Below are positions 15,851 through 23,353 of a stretch of DNA of 64,000 nt, in pieces. Each line of letters opens with the position of its first letter. Position 1 is the stretch's first letter. Position numbers and translations under genes: made by a program. The notes beneath the pieces are model-generated. The model ran no database searches and had not been told where the DNA came from. It worked only from the letters and a program-made list of their open reading frames with translations. Origin of the DNA: Williamsia sp. 1138 (GTDB lineage: Bacteria > Actinomycetota > Actinomycetes > Mycobacteriales > Mycobacteriaceae); the NCBI RefSeq assembly GCF_002095435.2, contig NZ_MJEJ02000047.1, forward strand, positions 170,954-234,953, given 5' to 3'.

Positions 15851-16219
15851 TCATGCCCGGTGGGCGATGGCTTCGATCTCGACGGTGGCGCCGTAGGGGA
15901 GCGCGGCGACCTCGACGAAGGACCGAGCCGGGCGCGGCGCGGCAAAGATGCTCTCGTAGTGGCGGTTTGCGGCGTCGCGCAGGGTTACGTCGGTGACGAA
16001 GTATGTGGTCTTGACGACGTCGGCGAGCTTCATGTCGATTGTCCCCAGCCGCTCGGTGAGGCGTGCGACGGCGGCGTCGAGGGCGGGTTCGACCCCTGCG
16101 ACCGCCTGGCCGTTCTCGTCGACGGACAGTGCGCCGGAGACGAAGCCGAAGCCTGCGACGGCGTACGCCGGGCTGTAAGGATGCGCGGAGCCGGTGGCTG
16201 CAGGCGTGGAGGTGGTCAT
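15851..16219 (-). CDS. RidA/YjgF-family protein (first copy in operon)
   Basis: A 122-aa RidA-type protein: YSPAYAVAGFGFVSGALSVD, VVKTTYFVTDVTLRDAANR and APRPARSFVEVAALPYGATVEIEAIA. The ARSFVEVAALP loop carries the Arg usual in deaminase-active members, unlike the copy at 6679. In 2-aminophenol-type pathways an enzyme of this family is 2-aminomuconate deaminase, and here it is coupled (ATGA) to an aldehyde dehydrogenase, as in that pathway. That parallel is suggestive only. Confidence 0.83.
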   Translation of the reverse strand: MTTSTPAATGSAHPYSPAYAVAGFGFVSGALSVDENGQAVAGVEPALDAAVARLTERLGTIDMKLADVVKTTYFVTDVTLRDAANRHYESIFAAPRPARSFVEVAALPYGATVEIEAIAHRA

Positions 16220-17763
16220 GGACGGGTCCTTTCGGTGGGTGCGCCCCAGGTCAGGGGCGCTTCGGTCAGGTCGAGGTAGATGCTCTTCTGGTCGGAGTAC
16301 TGGCGGACTGCATCGCGACCCTTTTCGGTGCCGAGCCCGCTGTCCCGCAGACCGGTGAACGGGGTCGAGATCGAGAACTGCTTGTAGGTGTTGACCCAGA
16401 CCGTGCCCGCGTCGATCGCGTCGCCGACGCGGAGTGCGCGCCGGTAGTCCTCGGTCCAGATCCCGCAGGCGAGGCCGAAATCGTTGTCGTTGGACTGGTC
16501 GATGACGTCTGCCTCGTCGTCGAACGGGAGCACGACGGCGACCGGGCCGAAAATCTCCCGCCGGCAGATCTCGTCGGTGTTGGTGACGCCGGTGAGGATG
16601 GTGGGCGGGTAGTAACTGCCGTCCGCGAGCCGTGGATCGTCGGGAATGGCGCCTCCGAGCCGCACCCGCGCACCGGCAGCCACTGCTGCCTCGACCATCG
16701 CTGCGACCGAGTCACGCTGCTGCAGTGAGATCATCGGTGCGACCGCGGTCTGCGGATCGGTACCAGGGCCCAGGCGTAGCCGACCGGCCCGCCTGATCAG
16801 CTCATCGGTGAAGGATTCGAAGATGCTGCGATGGACGAATACTCGTGATCCGGCGATGCAGCTCTGGCCGCTCGAGGAAAAGATGCCGAACAGGACGCCC
16901 TGCAGGGCCCGCTCGACGTCGGCGTCCTCGAAGACGATGGTCGGCGACTTGCCGCCGAGTTCCAGGGTGATCGGCATGAGTTTGTCCGCGGCCACGTGCG
17001 CCAGGTGTCTGCCGGTGGAGGTGCCTCCGGTGAAGCTCACCTTGGCCACGTCGGGGTGCCGGACGATCGCCTCGCCTACCGTGCGACCGGGGCCGGGAAG
17101 CACGGAGAGCACACCGCGTGGCAGGCCCGCGTCCTCGCACAGACGGGCCAGCAGCAAGGTCACCCAGGGCGCCCAGACCGGCGGCTTGCTGATGACGGCG
17201 TTGCCCGCGGCGAGCGCGGGGGCGAGTTTCTGGGCGTCGGACGCGATCGGCGAGTTCCAGGGTGTGATGGCACCGACCACGCCCATCGGGCGGTGAGTCG
17301 ACATCGTCAGCCATGGCCCCCGAGGCGTGGTGAGTGCGCCGTCCATTGTCTCCAGTGCCGCTGCCATGTAGCGAAAGGTGTTGGCAGCGCTGGTCGCCAG
17401 CGCGCGGGTCTCGGTGAGGGTCTTGCCGGTGTCAAGCGTTTGCAGTGCCGCGATCCGGTCGCGTGCGGCGTCGATCGCATTGCCGATTCGGTGAAGCACG
17501 GCGGCCCGTTCGTGTGGCAGCATCGTCGCCCATCCGCTCGTGCGGGCGGCGGACAAGCCCTCGCGCACAGCGATGTCGACCGTCTCGGTGGTCGCGGCAT
17601 GCAGGGTTGCGAAGATCCGCCCGGTCGACGGGTCGACGGATTCGATCACTGCTCCACTCCCGACCTCCCAGCGACCCGCCACGTAGATGCGGTCTCGGAG
17701 ATCGTGCGCGGCGTCGACACCCGCGGCGGCGGGGGCGACTGGTGCGTTCACGGCGAGTGTCAT
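16216..17763 (-). CDS. Aldehyde dehydrogenase
   Basis: A 515-aa NAD(P)-dependent aldehyde dehydrogenase. The substrate-side motif ITLELGGKSPTIVF holds the general-base Glu, and the catalytic Cys lies in FSSSGQSCIAGSR. The Rossmann segment VSFTGGTSTGRHLA and ITPWNSPIASDAQKLAPALA are well kept. It is the first gene of the operon and probably oxidises a semialdehyde such as a hydroxymuconic semialdehyde or a benzaldehyde to the acid. The ATG at 17763 lies 58 bp downstream of the operator-containing promoter; its ribosome site is weak (GGA). Confidence 0.88.
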   Translation of the reverse strand: MTLAVNAPVAPAAAGVDAAHDLRDRIYVAGRWEVGSGAVIESVDPSTGRIFATLHAATTETVDIAVREGLSAARTSGWATMLPHERAAVLHRIGNAIDAARDRIAALQTLDTGKTLTETRALATSAANTFRYMAAALETMDGALTTPRGPWLTMSTHRPMGVVGAITPWNSPIASDAQKLAPALAAGNAVISKPPVWAPWVTLLLARLCEDAGLPRGVLSVLPGPGRTVGEAIVRHPDVAKVSFTGGTSTGRHLAHVAADKLMPITLELGGKSPTIVFEDADVERALQGVLFGIFSSSGQSCIAGSRVFVHRSIFESFTDELIRRAGRLRLGPGTDPQTAVAPMISLQQRDSVAAMVEAAVAAGARVRLGGAIPDDPRLADGSYYPPTILTGVTNTDEICRREIFGPVAVVLPFDDEADVIDQSNDNDFGLACGIWTEDYRRALRVGDAIDAGTVWVNTYKQFSISTPFTGLRDSGLGTEKGRDAVRQYSDQKSIYLDLTEAPLTWGAPTERTRP

Positions 17764-17820
17764 GCGGTGTCCGTTCCGACGAGATGGGTTTCGACGCTCT
17801 GGGCGTCGGTCGCAAACTAT

Positions 17821-17864
17821 CTTTGCGCTAAGACAGTTGTAATGCCTTAGCGCTAAGAGGTCAA
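17821..17864 (-). promoter_or_regulatory. Promoter of the catabolic operon with two MarR-type operators
   Basis: On the minus strand a -35 TTGACC (17859-17864) and a -10 TACAAC (17836-17841) are 17 bp apart. The perfect palindrome CTTAGCGCTAAG (17846-17857) lies between them. A second, near-perfect copy CTTTGCGCTAAG (17821-17832) lies just after the -10. The palindrome centres are 25 bp apart. A bound MarR dimer would block polymerase at both places. The marR gene at 18003 lies directly upstream in the same direction and is the obvious candidate regulator, released by an aromatic ligand. Confidence 0.75.
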
Positions 17865-18002
17865 CGCCAGAAACCCCTGCACAGACGTTTGTAACGTCGC
17901 TTTTACGCCCGCGAAACAGGAGAGATGCAGGTCACACCGTATGTGGCCGTGGTCACTGCGCGGAGAATATTTTTTCGGGAACAGCGTCCGCCGAGCTGAT
18001 CG

Positions 18003-18524
18003 TCAGCCGGAAATGCCCGCTTCGACGTCGTCGCCCAGCACGGAACGAACCGACGTCTCGAGCTTGGTGAGGAGGCTTGCCAGGGTCGATGCCTCGTCCT
18101 TGGTGAGCTCTCCGAGCATGGTCTGTAACTTGGCGAAATGTTCGTCGGCGACCCGGTCGACGAGTGCGCTACCGGTGGCGGTGAGTTCGACATAGACCAC
18201 ACGGGCGTCGCCGGCGTCTTTGGACCGGGTCACGAGTCCCGCATCTTCGAGGCGCTTCACCCGTAGTGACAGTCCACCGGTGGTGACCAATGTCTGTTCT
18301 GCGAGTTCACCCGCTGTCAGGCGATGATGGGGCACCGAACGCCGCAGGCAGGCGAGCACATCGAAACCGGATTCGGTGATGTCGAACTTGTCGAACGTCT
18401 CGGAGATCTCGCTGCGGTAGATGAGGAAGCTCCGGTGCAGACGGCCGAACACCCTCAGGGCCGACACGTCGAGCTCGGGCCGGGCAACAGCCCAGTGCGA
18501 CACGATGACATCGACTCCGTCCAT
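18003..18524 (-). CDS. MarR-family transcriptional regulator of the aromatic operon
   Basis: A 173-aa winged-helix regulator: SGFDVLACLRRSVPHHRLTAGELAEQTLVTTGGLSLRVKRLEDAGLV is the DNA-binding part (given here by its parts: ELAEQTLVTTGGLSLR is the recognition region), followed by the wing with DAGDARVVYVELT. The N- and C-terminal helices form the dimer region. It probably represses the operon starting at 17763 through the palindromes at 17821-17857. The start is uncertain: ATG at 18524 was chosen; an ATG 36 nt upstream and a GTG 21 nt downstream are alternatives. About 240 bp without a gene separate it from the operon. Confidence 0.82.
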   Translation of the reverse strand: MDGVDVIVSHWAVARPELDVSALRVFGRLHRSFLIYRSEISETFDKFDITESGFDVLACLRRSVPHHRLTAGELAEQTLVTTGGLSLRVKRLEDAGLVTRSKDAGDARVVYVELTATGSALVDRVADEHFAKLQTMLGELTKDEASTLASLLTKLETSVRSVLGDDVEAGISG

Positions 18525-18652
18525 GATTCTGAGGACATTACCCGTCAGGTGTCCGCGCACCGCGGACGCGCCGCGTAAGTGCGTCTGCTCGGGTTACCCG
18601 AGCCATCATCGCACCGGTGGATCCTGGCTCAGGAGGTCGGTGGCCGCGTCCG

Positions 18653-19546
18653 CTAGCGCCCCGCGTGCAGTCCGGCGTCAATTGTCGGCCAGGACCGGTG
18701 CAACTCGTCCTGGAAATACCGCCAGGAGTGGGTGCCGGTGGCGGGGAGGTGGATGGTCGCCGGGATCGACAGTGCTGCCAGACGTTCCGCCATGGCTTCG
18801 GTGCAGAAGCGGGCGCCTGCCTCGATGGCTCCGCCGACGACGATGCGGTTCTCGACCGGCGGCGCCCCCGGTGGCGCCGATTGCTCGTTGTCGTACTTTC
18901 CGGCCCTACCGTCACCGCTGGACAGGTACAGGGCTGTGCCACGCAGCTTTTCGGCGTTGACAAGGGGGTCATGCTGCGCCCACAGCGGAGAACCCGCCGG
19001 GCCCCACATGTTGTCAGGATCGGCGCCACTCGAGTAGACGATGCCGCGCACCGCAGCCTGACCCACCGGGGTGCTGGTCTGCGCACACCCGCTGATCGAC
19101 GTGACCGATCGATACAGGCCCGGAGCCGCGGTGGCCAGGTCGAGAACAGATGTTGCCGACATCGACAATCCGACGATGGCGTTGCGTCCGTTCGTGTTCA
19201 ACGCCGCGTCGATGACGGGCGGCAGCTCCTTGGTGAGGAAGGTTTGCCACATCGGGCGACCGACCTGCGGGTCGTCAGCGATCCAATCCGTGTAGAGCGT
19301 TCCCGAACCACGCTGCGGTATCAGGACGTTCACGCGTTTGTCGGCGTAGAAGTGCAGGGCGTCGGTCTCTTCCAGCCACCCCGACCCGTCCTCGCCACCG
19401 CCTGCTCCGTTGAGCAAATAGACGGTTGGAGCGTTGGGAGGGGCGCCGGGCGGCCGGATCAGCTGAAATGGGATGTCGGCACCCATGGCCGGGGAGTGCA
19501 CCGTGATGTCCCAGAGACTGCCCCGAACGTGGCCGAGCGACGTCAC
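18653..19546 (-). CDS. Antigen-85-like esterase/acyltransferase without a signal peptide
   Basis: A 297-aa alpha/beta hydrolase of the Ag85/esterase D group: HSPAMGADIPFQLIRPPG, VYLLNGAGGGEDGSGW, the nucleophile elbow VGLSMSATSVLDLA and the His in LPATGTHSWRYFQDEL. Family members in mycolate-making bacteria are secreted mycolyltransferases. Here the only start near the N-terminus is a GTG at 19546 without a clear ribosome site, and a stop codon 42 nt upstream in frame prevents a signal peptide. The mature-domain homology begins almost at the start. A nested palindrome (19571-19648) occupies the place of the signal-peptide region. It may be a cytosolic esterase or a 5'-truncated gene. Confidence 0.65.
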   Translation of the reverse strand: MTSLGHVRGSLWDITVHSPAMGADIPFQLIRPPGAPPNAPTVYLLNGAGGGEDGSGWLEETDALHFYADKRVNVLIPQRGSGTLYTDWIADDPQVGRPMWQTFLTKELPPVIDAALNTNGRNAIVGLSMSATSVLDLATAAPGLYRSVTSISGCAQTSTPVGQAAVRGIVYSSGADPDNMWGPAGSPLWAQHDPLVNAEKLRGTALYLSSGDGRAGKYDNEQSAPPGAPPVENRIVVGGAIEAGARFCTEAMAERLAALSIPATIHLPATGTHSWRYFQDELHRSWPTIDAGLHAGR

Positions 19547-19570
19547 GTGGGCGTGAGAGGGTGCCTGTAC

Positions 19571-19648
19571 AAATCTGCTCCACTTCTACGAATCTGCTCC
19601 GCTTCCAGCACTCTGGAAGCGGAGCAGATTGCGATAAGTGGAGCAGAT
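19571..19648. repeat. Nested double hairpin with four copies of an ATCTGCTCC unit
   Basis: The inner stem has perfect 18-bp arms (19591-19608 and 19613-19630) with a CACT loop. The outer stem has 13-bp arms (19573-19585 and 19636-19648), separated from the inner stem by 5-nt unpaired bulges on each side. The unit ATCTGCTCC therefore occurs twice in each orientation. It starts 13 bp after the icd stop and could act as its terminator, but its length and repeated unit look like a mobile palindromic element (REP or MITE type). Confidence 0.75.
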
Positions 19649-19660
19649 CTGGGTGAGTGA

Positions 19661-21898
19661 CTACTTCAGCGCAGACCCCAGCGCCTCGTTGAAGGTCTTG
19701 CTCGGGCGCATGACGGCAGCGGTGACCTCAGGATCGGGGAAGTAGTAGCCGCCGATGTCCACGGGCTCGCCCTGCGCGTCGCTCAGTTCTCTCACGATGG
19801 TGTCCTCGTTGGTGCTCAACGTCTCTGCCAGTGCGGCGAAATGCTTTTGCAGATCCTTGTCGTCGGTCTGCTCGGCCAACTCCTTCGCCCAGTACAGCGC
19901 GAGGTAGAACTGGCTGCCGCGGTTGTCGATCTCGCCGACCTTGCGCGAGGGTCCCTTGTTGTTCTCCAGCAGTTTGCCGGTTGCCGCATCGAGGGTCTTC
20001 GCCAAGATGGTCGCCCGTGCGTCGCCGGTCTTCTTGCCCAGATCCTCCAGGCTGACGGCGAGTGCGAGGAACTCACCGAGCGAGTCCCAGCGCAGGTGGT
20101 TTTCTTCCAGCAACTGCTTGACGTGCTTGGGTGCCGAACCGCCTGCGCCCGTCTCGTACAGTCCGCCGCCTGCCATCAGGGGGACGATCGAGAGCATCTT
20201 GGCACTGGTGCCGAGCTCGAGGATCGGGAACAGGTCTGTGAGGTAGTCGCGGAGGATGTTGCCGGTGGCGGAGATGGTGTCCAGGCCGCGGACAACCCGC
20301 TCGAGGGTGTAGCGCATCGCGCGGACCTGCGACATGATCTGGATGTCCAGACCATCGGTGTCGTGGTCTTTGAGGTACTTGTTGACCTTTTTGATCAACT
20401 CGTTCTCGTGCGGACGGTACGGGTCGAGCCAGAAGATCACGGGGATCCCGGAGTCGCGGGTGCGTGTGACAGCCAGCTTCACCCAGTCCTGGATGGGCGC
20501 GTCCTTCACGATGCACAACCGCCAGATGTCCCCGGCCTCGACGGTCTGCGTCAGCAGCACCTCGCCGGTGGCCAGGTCGGTGATGTTGGCGGTGCCACCC
20601 TGGGGGACCTCGAAGGTCTTGTCGTGTGAGCCGTACTCCTCGGCCTTCTGTGCCATCAAGCCGACATTGGGAACGGTGCCCATGGTGGTCGGATCGAATG
20701 CGCCGTTGGTCTTACAGAAGTTGACCATCTCCTGATAGATGCGGGAGAACGTCGACTCGGGGTTGACGGCCTTGGTGTCCTTGGGCCGGCCGTCGGCGCC
20801 CCACATCTTGCCGCCCGCGCGGATCATCGCGGGCATCGAGGCGTCGACGATCACGTCGCTGGGGGAGTGGAAGTTGGAGATGCCCCGGGCCGAATCGACC
20901 ATGGCCAATTCCGGACGGTGCTCGTGGCACTTGTGCAGGTCGTCGATGATCTCTTCGCGCTGTGACGCGGGGAGCGACTCGATCTTGTCGTAGAGGTCCG
21001 ACAGTCCGTTGTTGACGTTGACGCCGAGTTCTTCGAACAGGTCACCGTGCTTCGCGAACGCGTCCTTATAGAACACCCGTACGGCGTGGCCGAACACGAT
21101 GGGATGCGAGACCCGCATCATCGTCGCCTTGACATGGAGGGAGAACATGACGCCGGTCTTGTAGGCGTCCTCCATCTGCTCCTCGTAGAACTCGATGAGC
21201 GCTTTCTTGCTCATGAACATGCTGTCGATCACGTCGCCGTCGGTCAGCGAGACCTTGGGCTTGAGGACGATGGTCTCGCCGCTGTCGGTGAGCAGTTCCA
21301 TCTTCACTTCACGGTCGCCGTCGACGGTGGTCGACTTCTCGCCGTGGTAGAAATCGCCTTTGCGCATGTGCGCCACGTGGGTCCGCGATGCGGGCGACCA
21401 CTCGGTCATGCTGTGCGGATGCTTACGCGCATACTCTTTGACGGCCTTGGGTGCGCGACGATCCGAGTTGCCCTCTCGCAGAACGGGGTTCACCGCACTG
21501 CCGAGGCACTTGGTGTAGCGGTCCCGGATCTCCGTTTCCTCGTCCGTCTTCGGGTTGCCCGGGAAGTCGGGAAGCTTGTAACCCTTCGCCTGGAGTTCCT
21601 TGATCGCGGCCAGTAGCTGTGGCACCGAGGCGCTGATGTTGGGCAGTTTGATGATGTTGGTCTCGGGCAGCTGCGTCAGTCGCCCCAGCTCGCCGAGGTT
21701 GTCCGGCACCCGCTGGTCTTCAGGCAGGAGATCGCTGAACTCGGCGAGGATGCGGGCGGCCACGGAGATGTCGGTGGACTCGACGTTGATGTCGGCAGCA
21801 TCGGCAAACGCACGGATGACAGGCAGGAATGCGTGGGTCGCAAGCATCGGCGCCTCGTCTGTCAGTGTGTAGATGATCGTCGGCTGCTTTGCGTTCAT
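19661..21898 (-). CDS. icd: Monomeric NADP-dependent isocitrate dehydrogenase
   Basis: A 745-aa protein of the monomeric (IDH-II) type. Typical segments: [20 protein letters not shown] at the start, [68 protein letters not shown] and [20 protein letters not shown]. It oxidises isocitrate to 2-oxoglutarate and CO2 in the TCA cycle while reducing NADP. The length matches the roughly 740-residue family. The ATG at 21898 was chosen because homologues begin just here; one upstream ATG would add six residues. It stands alone, with the palindrome element behind it. Confidence 0.95.
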   Translation of the reverse strand: MNAKQPTIIYTLTDEAPMLATHAFLPVIRAFADAADINVESTDISVAARILAEFSDLLPEDQRVPDNLGELGRLTQLPETNIIKLPNISASVPQLLAAIKELQAKGYKLPDFPGNPKTDEETEIRDRYTKCLGSAVNPVLREGNSDRRAPKAVKEYARKHPHSMTEWSPASRTHVAHMRKGDFYHGEKSTTVDGDREVKMELLTDSGETIVLKPKVSLTDGDVIDSMFMSKKALIEFYEEQMEDAYKTGVMFSLHVKATMMRVSHPIVFGHAVRVFYKDAFAKHGDLFEELGVNVNNGLSDLYDKIESLPASQREEIIDDLHKCHEHRPELAMVDSARGISNFHSPSDVIVDASMPAMIRAGGKMWGADGRPKDTKAVNPESTFSRIYQEMVNFCKTNGAFDPTTMGTVPNVGLMAQKAEEYGSHDKTFEVPQGGTANITDLATGEVLLTQTVEAGDIWRLCIVKDAPIQDWVKLAVTRTRDSGIPVIFWLDPYRPHENELIKKVNKYLKDHDTDGLDIQIMSQVRAMRYTLERVVRGLDTISATGNILRDYLTDLFPILELGTSAKMLSIVPLMAGGGLYETGAGGSAPKHVKQLLEENHLRWDSLGEFLALAVSLEDLGKKTGDARATILAKTLDAATGKLLENNKGPSRKVGEIDNRGSQFYLALYWAKELAEQTDDKDLQKHFAALAETLSTNEDTIVRELSDAQGEPVDIGGYYFPDPEVTAAVMRPSKTFNEALGSALK

Positions 21899-22094
21899 AA
21901 TCGCGTTCGTCTCCATATTCGTCACGTGCGGCAGGGATCTTCCTGCCATGCCTCTACCAGTATCACGTCGGACTCGAGATCGTGCGTACGAACGGTCGGT
22001 CGGGGGGCCGGCCACCCGACGCACCGCCGGTGCGTCTCACGTGTCGATACGGTCGGCGATGGTCGGTTGGCGAGCAGTTCTAGGTCGGAGTCAC

Positions 22095-22277
22095 CTACGC
22101 ATCGTCGGTGGCATCACCCAGATGTTCTGCCCCGGGGGTTGCCGGTGCCAGGACGGCGTCGTCGTCCTCGGTGACGGGTGCAGACGCGGGCGATCCCAGC
22201 TTTTCCGCACCGGGGGTGGCGGGCACGAGCACGTCGTCCGTCGCCTCGACCTCGGGTTGTGAGTTCTCTGATGTCAT
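22095..22277 (-). CDS. Small acidic repeat protein under a SigF-like promoter
   Basis: A 60-aa, strongly acidic protein containing two copies of a unit: VLVPATPGAEKLG and VLAPATPGAEHLG, joined by an Asp/Glu-rich linker. It has no signal, Cys or membrane segment and is probably disordered. AAAGG lies about 10 nt before the ATG. A GTTT-N15-GGGTAT element at 22359-22383 fits a SigF/SigB stress promoter and gives a leader of roughly 75 nt. These two signals support a real gene despite its size. I do not recognise the family. The fixed repeat could be a docking motif or a precursor peptide; nothing nearby looks like a modifying enzyme. Confidence 0.6.
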   Translation of the reverse strand: MTSENSQPEVEATDDVLVPATPGAEKLGSPASAPVTEDDDAVLAPATPGAEHLGDATDDA

Positions 22278-22358
22278 GTCGCAGCTACCTTTCGTGGTGG
22301 TCGACCAGGAGGTGAAACTGATCTTCTTCCCTGACGAGAAGATGATTCTTACTCGACG

Positions 22359-22383
22359 ATACCCACAGGCGTGTCGGGGAAAC
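22359..22383 (-). promoter_or_regulatory. SigF-like (general stress) promoter
   Basis: On the minus strand: GTTT (22380-22383), 15-nt spacer, GGGTAT (22359-22364). This is an exact match to the mycobacterial SigF form GTTT-N15-17-GGGTAT. It lies between the marR stop at 22386 and the small acidic gene at 22277. A 7-bp stem (ATCTTCT/AGAAGAT, 22321-22343) lies in the predicted leader. Confidence 0.55.
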
Positions 22384-22385
22384 CC

Positions 22386-22859
22386 TCACTGGTCTTCAGA
22401 ATCGTCGGCGAAGGCCCGGAACGCTCGCAGGAGCGAGGGGGTCAGCGCACGTAGCGCGTCCTGGCCGAGGTGCTCCGCGAGGGCGCGATCGAGCTCGTCA
22501 TAGGACGCCATCCCGACGCTGATCAGGCGTTGTCCTTCTGGGGTGACGAAAAGCCTCGCGCTACGTCCTCGGCCACCCCCTCCGACTTTCTCGACCGCGC
22601 CGATCTCCTCGAGCTTGTTCAGCGTCGCCTGCATGCTCTGCGGCGTGACGGCCGCTCTGCGTCCGAGCTCGCTGTACGACAGTCCCGGATCCCGGGACAG
22701 GTGGCCGAGCGCTGAGACGTGTCGGACGGCGATGCCCTCGCTCTGCAGCGCGGCGTCGACCCGGGCGCGGACCTGGCGGCCGAGGACCGACAGGAGAAAC
22801 GCCGCGCTCGGCGTCGGGATCGATGCGCGCTGATCGGGGTCACGCCGCTCATCGGCCAT
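22386..22859 (-). CDS. MarR-family transcriptional regulator
   Basis: A 157-aa winged-helix protein: SALGHLSRDPGLSYSELGRRAAVTPQS as the HTH region (key part SELGRRAAVTPQSMQAT) and the wing around GGGGRGRSARLFVTPEG. It faces a small membrane-protein gene at 22943 across an 83-bp gap that contains AGTTGCAGTCTAACT, an imperfect dyad, as a possible operator. It probably represses itself and that neighbour. The ligand is unknown. Confidence 0.8.
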   Translation of the reverse strand: MADERRDPDQRASIPTPSAAFLLSVLGRQVRARVDAALQSEGIAVRHVSALGHLSRDPGLSYSELGRRAAVTPQSMQATLNKLEEIGAVEKVGGGGRGRSARLFVTPEGQRLISVGMASYDELDRALAEHLGQDALRALTPSLLRAFRAFADDSEDQ

Positions 22860-22942
22860 GTTGACAACGCTTCCTCACAAGTTGCAGTCTAACTGAAACT
22901 GAGGACTGGCAGGTCACGTCCCGAGTCGAAGAGAGACAGCGA

Positions 22943-23299
22943 ATGGAAACCTTGCGGAACGTCGTCATCTGGGTCCACCTGATCGGTTTCGCGGTGACCT
23001 TCGGGGCCTGGACCGCCGAAGCGGCCACCCGCCGACTGCGCACCACCCGGGTCATGGACTACGGCCTGCTGGTGTCGCTCGTCAGTGGCGCGATCCTTGC
23101 CGCGCCGTGGCCGGCCGACACTGACGTCAATTACGTCAAGGTGGGCATCAAGCTGGTCATCCTCGTGGCCCTGGGCGGCCTGCTCGGGATGGGCAATGCC
23201 CGGCAGCGACGCACCGGGGAAGCCGTGCCCCGCCCACTCTTCTTCGCCGTCGGCGGACTGTCGCTGCTGGCCGCCGGGATAGGGGTCATCTGGCGATGA
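22943..23299 (+). CDS. Small integral membrane protein
   Basis: A 118-aa protein with four hydrophobic segments: about residues 4-24 (VVIWVHLIGFAVTFGAW), 38-54 (YGLLVSLVSGAILAAPW), 65-83 (VGIKLVILVALGGLLGM) and 97-116 (LFFAVGGLSLLAAGIGVIW). The pattern, with an early His (WVHLIGF), resembles small DUF-type membrane proteins related to copper-resistance D/YeaQ-like families. No transport motif is evident. The divergent marR suggests ligand-induced expression. Confidence 0.7.
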   Translation: METLRNVVIWVHLIGFAVTFGAWTAEAATRRLRTTRVMDYGLLVSLVSGAILAAPWPADTDVNYVKVGIKLVILVALGGLLGMGNARQRRTGEAVPRPLFFAVGGLSLLAAGIGVIWR

Positions 23300-23353
23300 G
23301 TGTCCGGCGCCGATCCACATCGCGCTCCGCATTCGTTCCGGACGCCGATCGAG

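Noticed and set aside
15851..17763. Assigning the operon to the 2-aminophenol pathway
   Set aside because: The RidA plus aldehyde dehydrogenase pair fits, but the extradiol enzyme is of two-domain VOC type, unlike the AmnA/AmnB type, and a Rieske system is not part of that pathway.
22095..22277. The small repeat peptide as a mycofactocin-type precursor
   Set aside because: It lacks the C-terminal Val-Tyr ending of MftA, and no radical SAM or other modifying gene is near.
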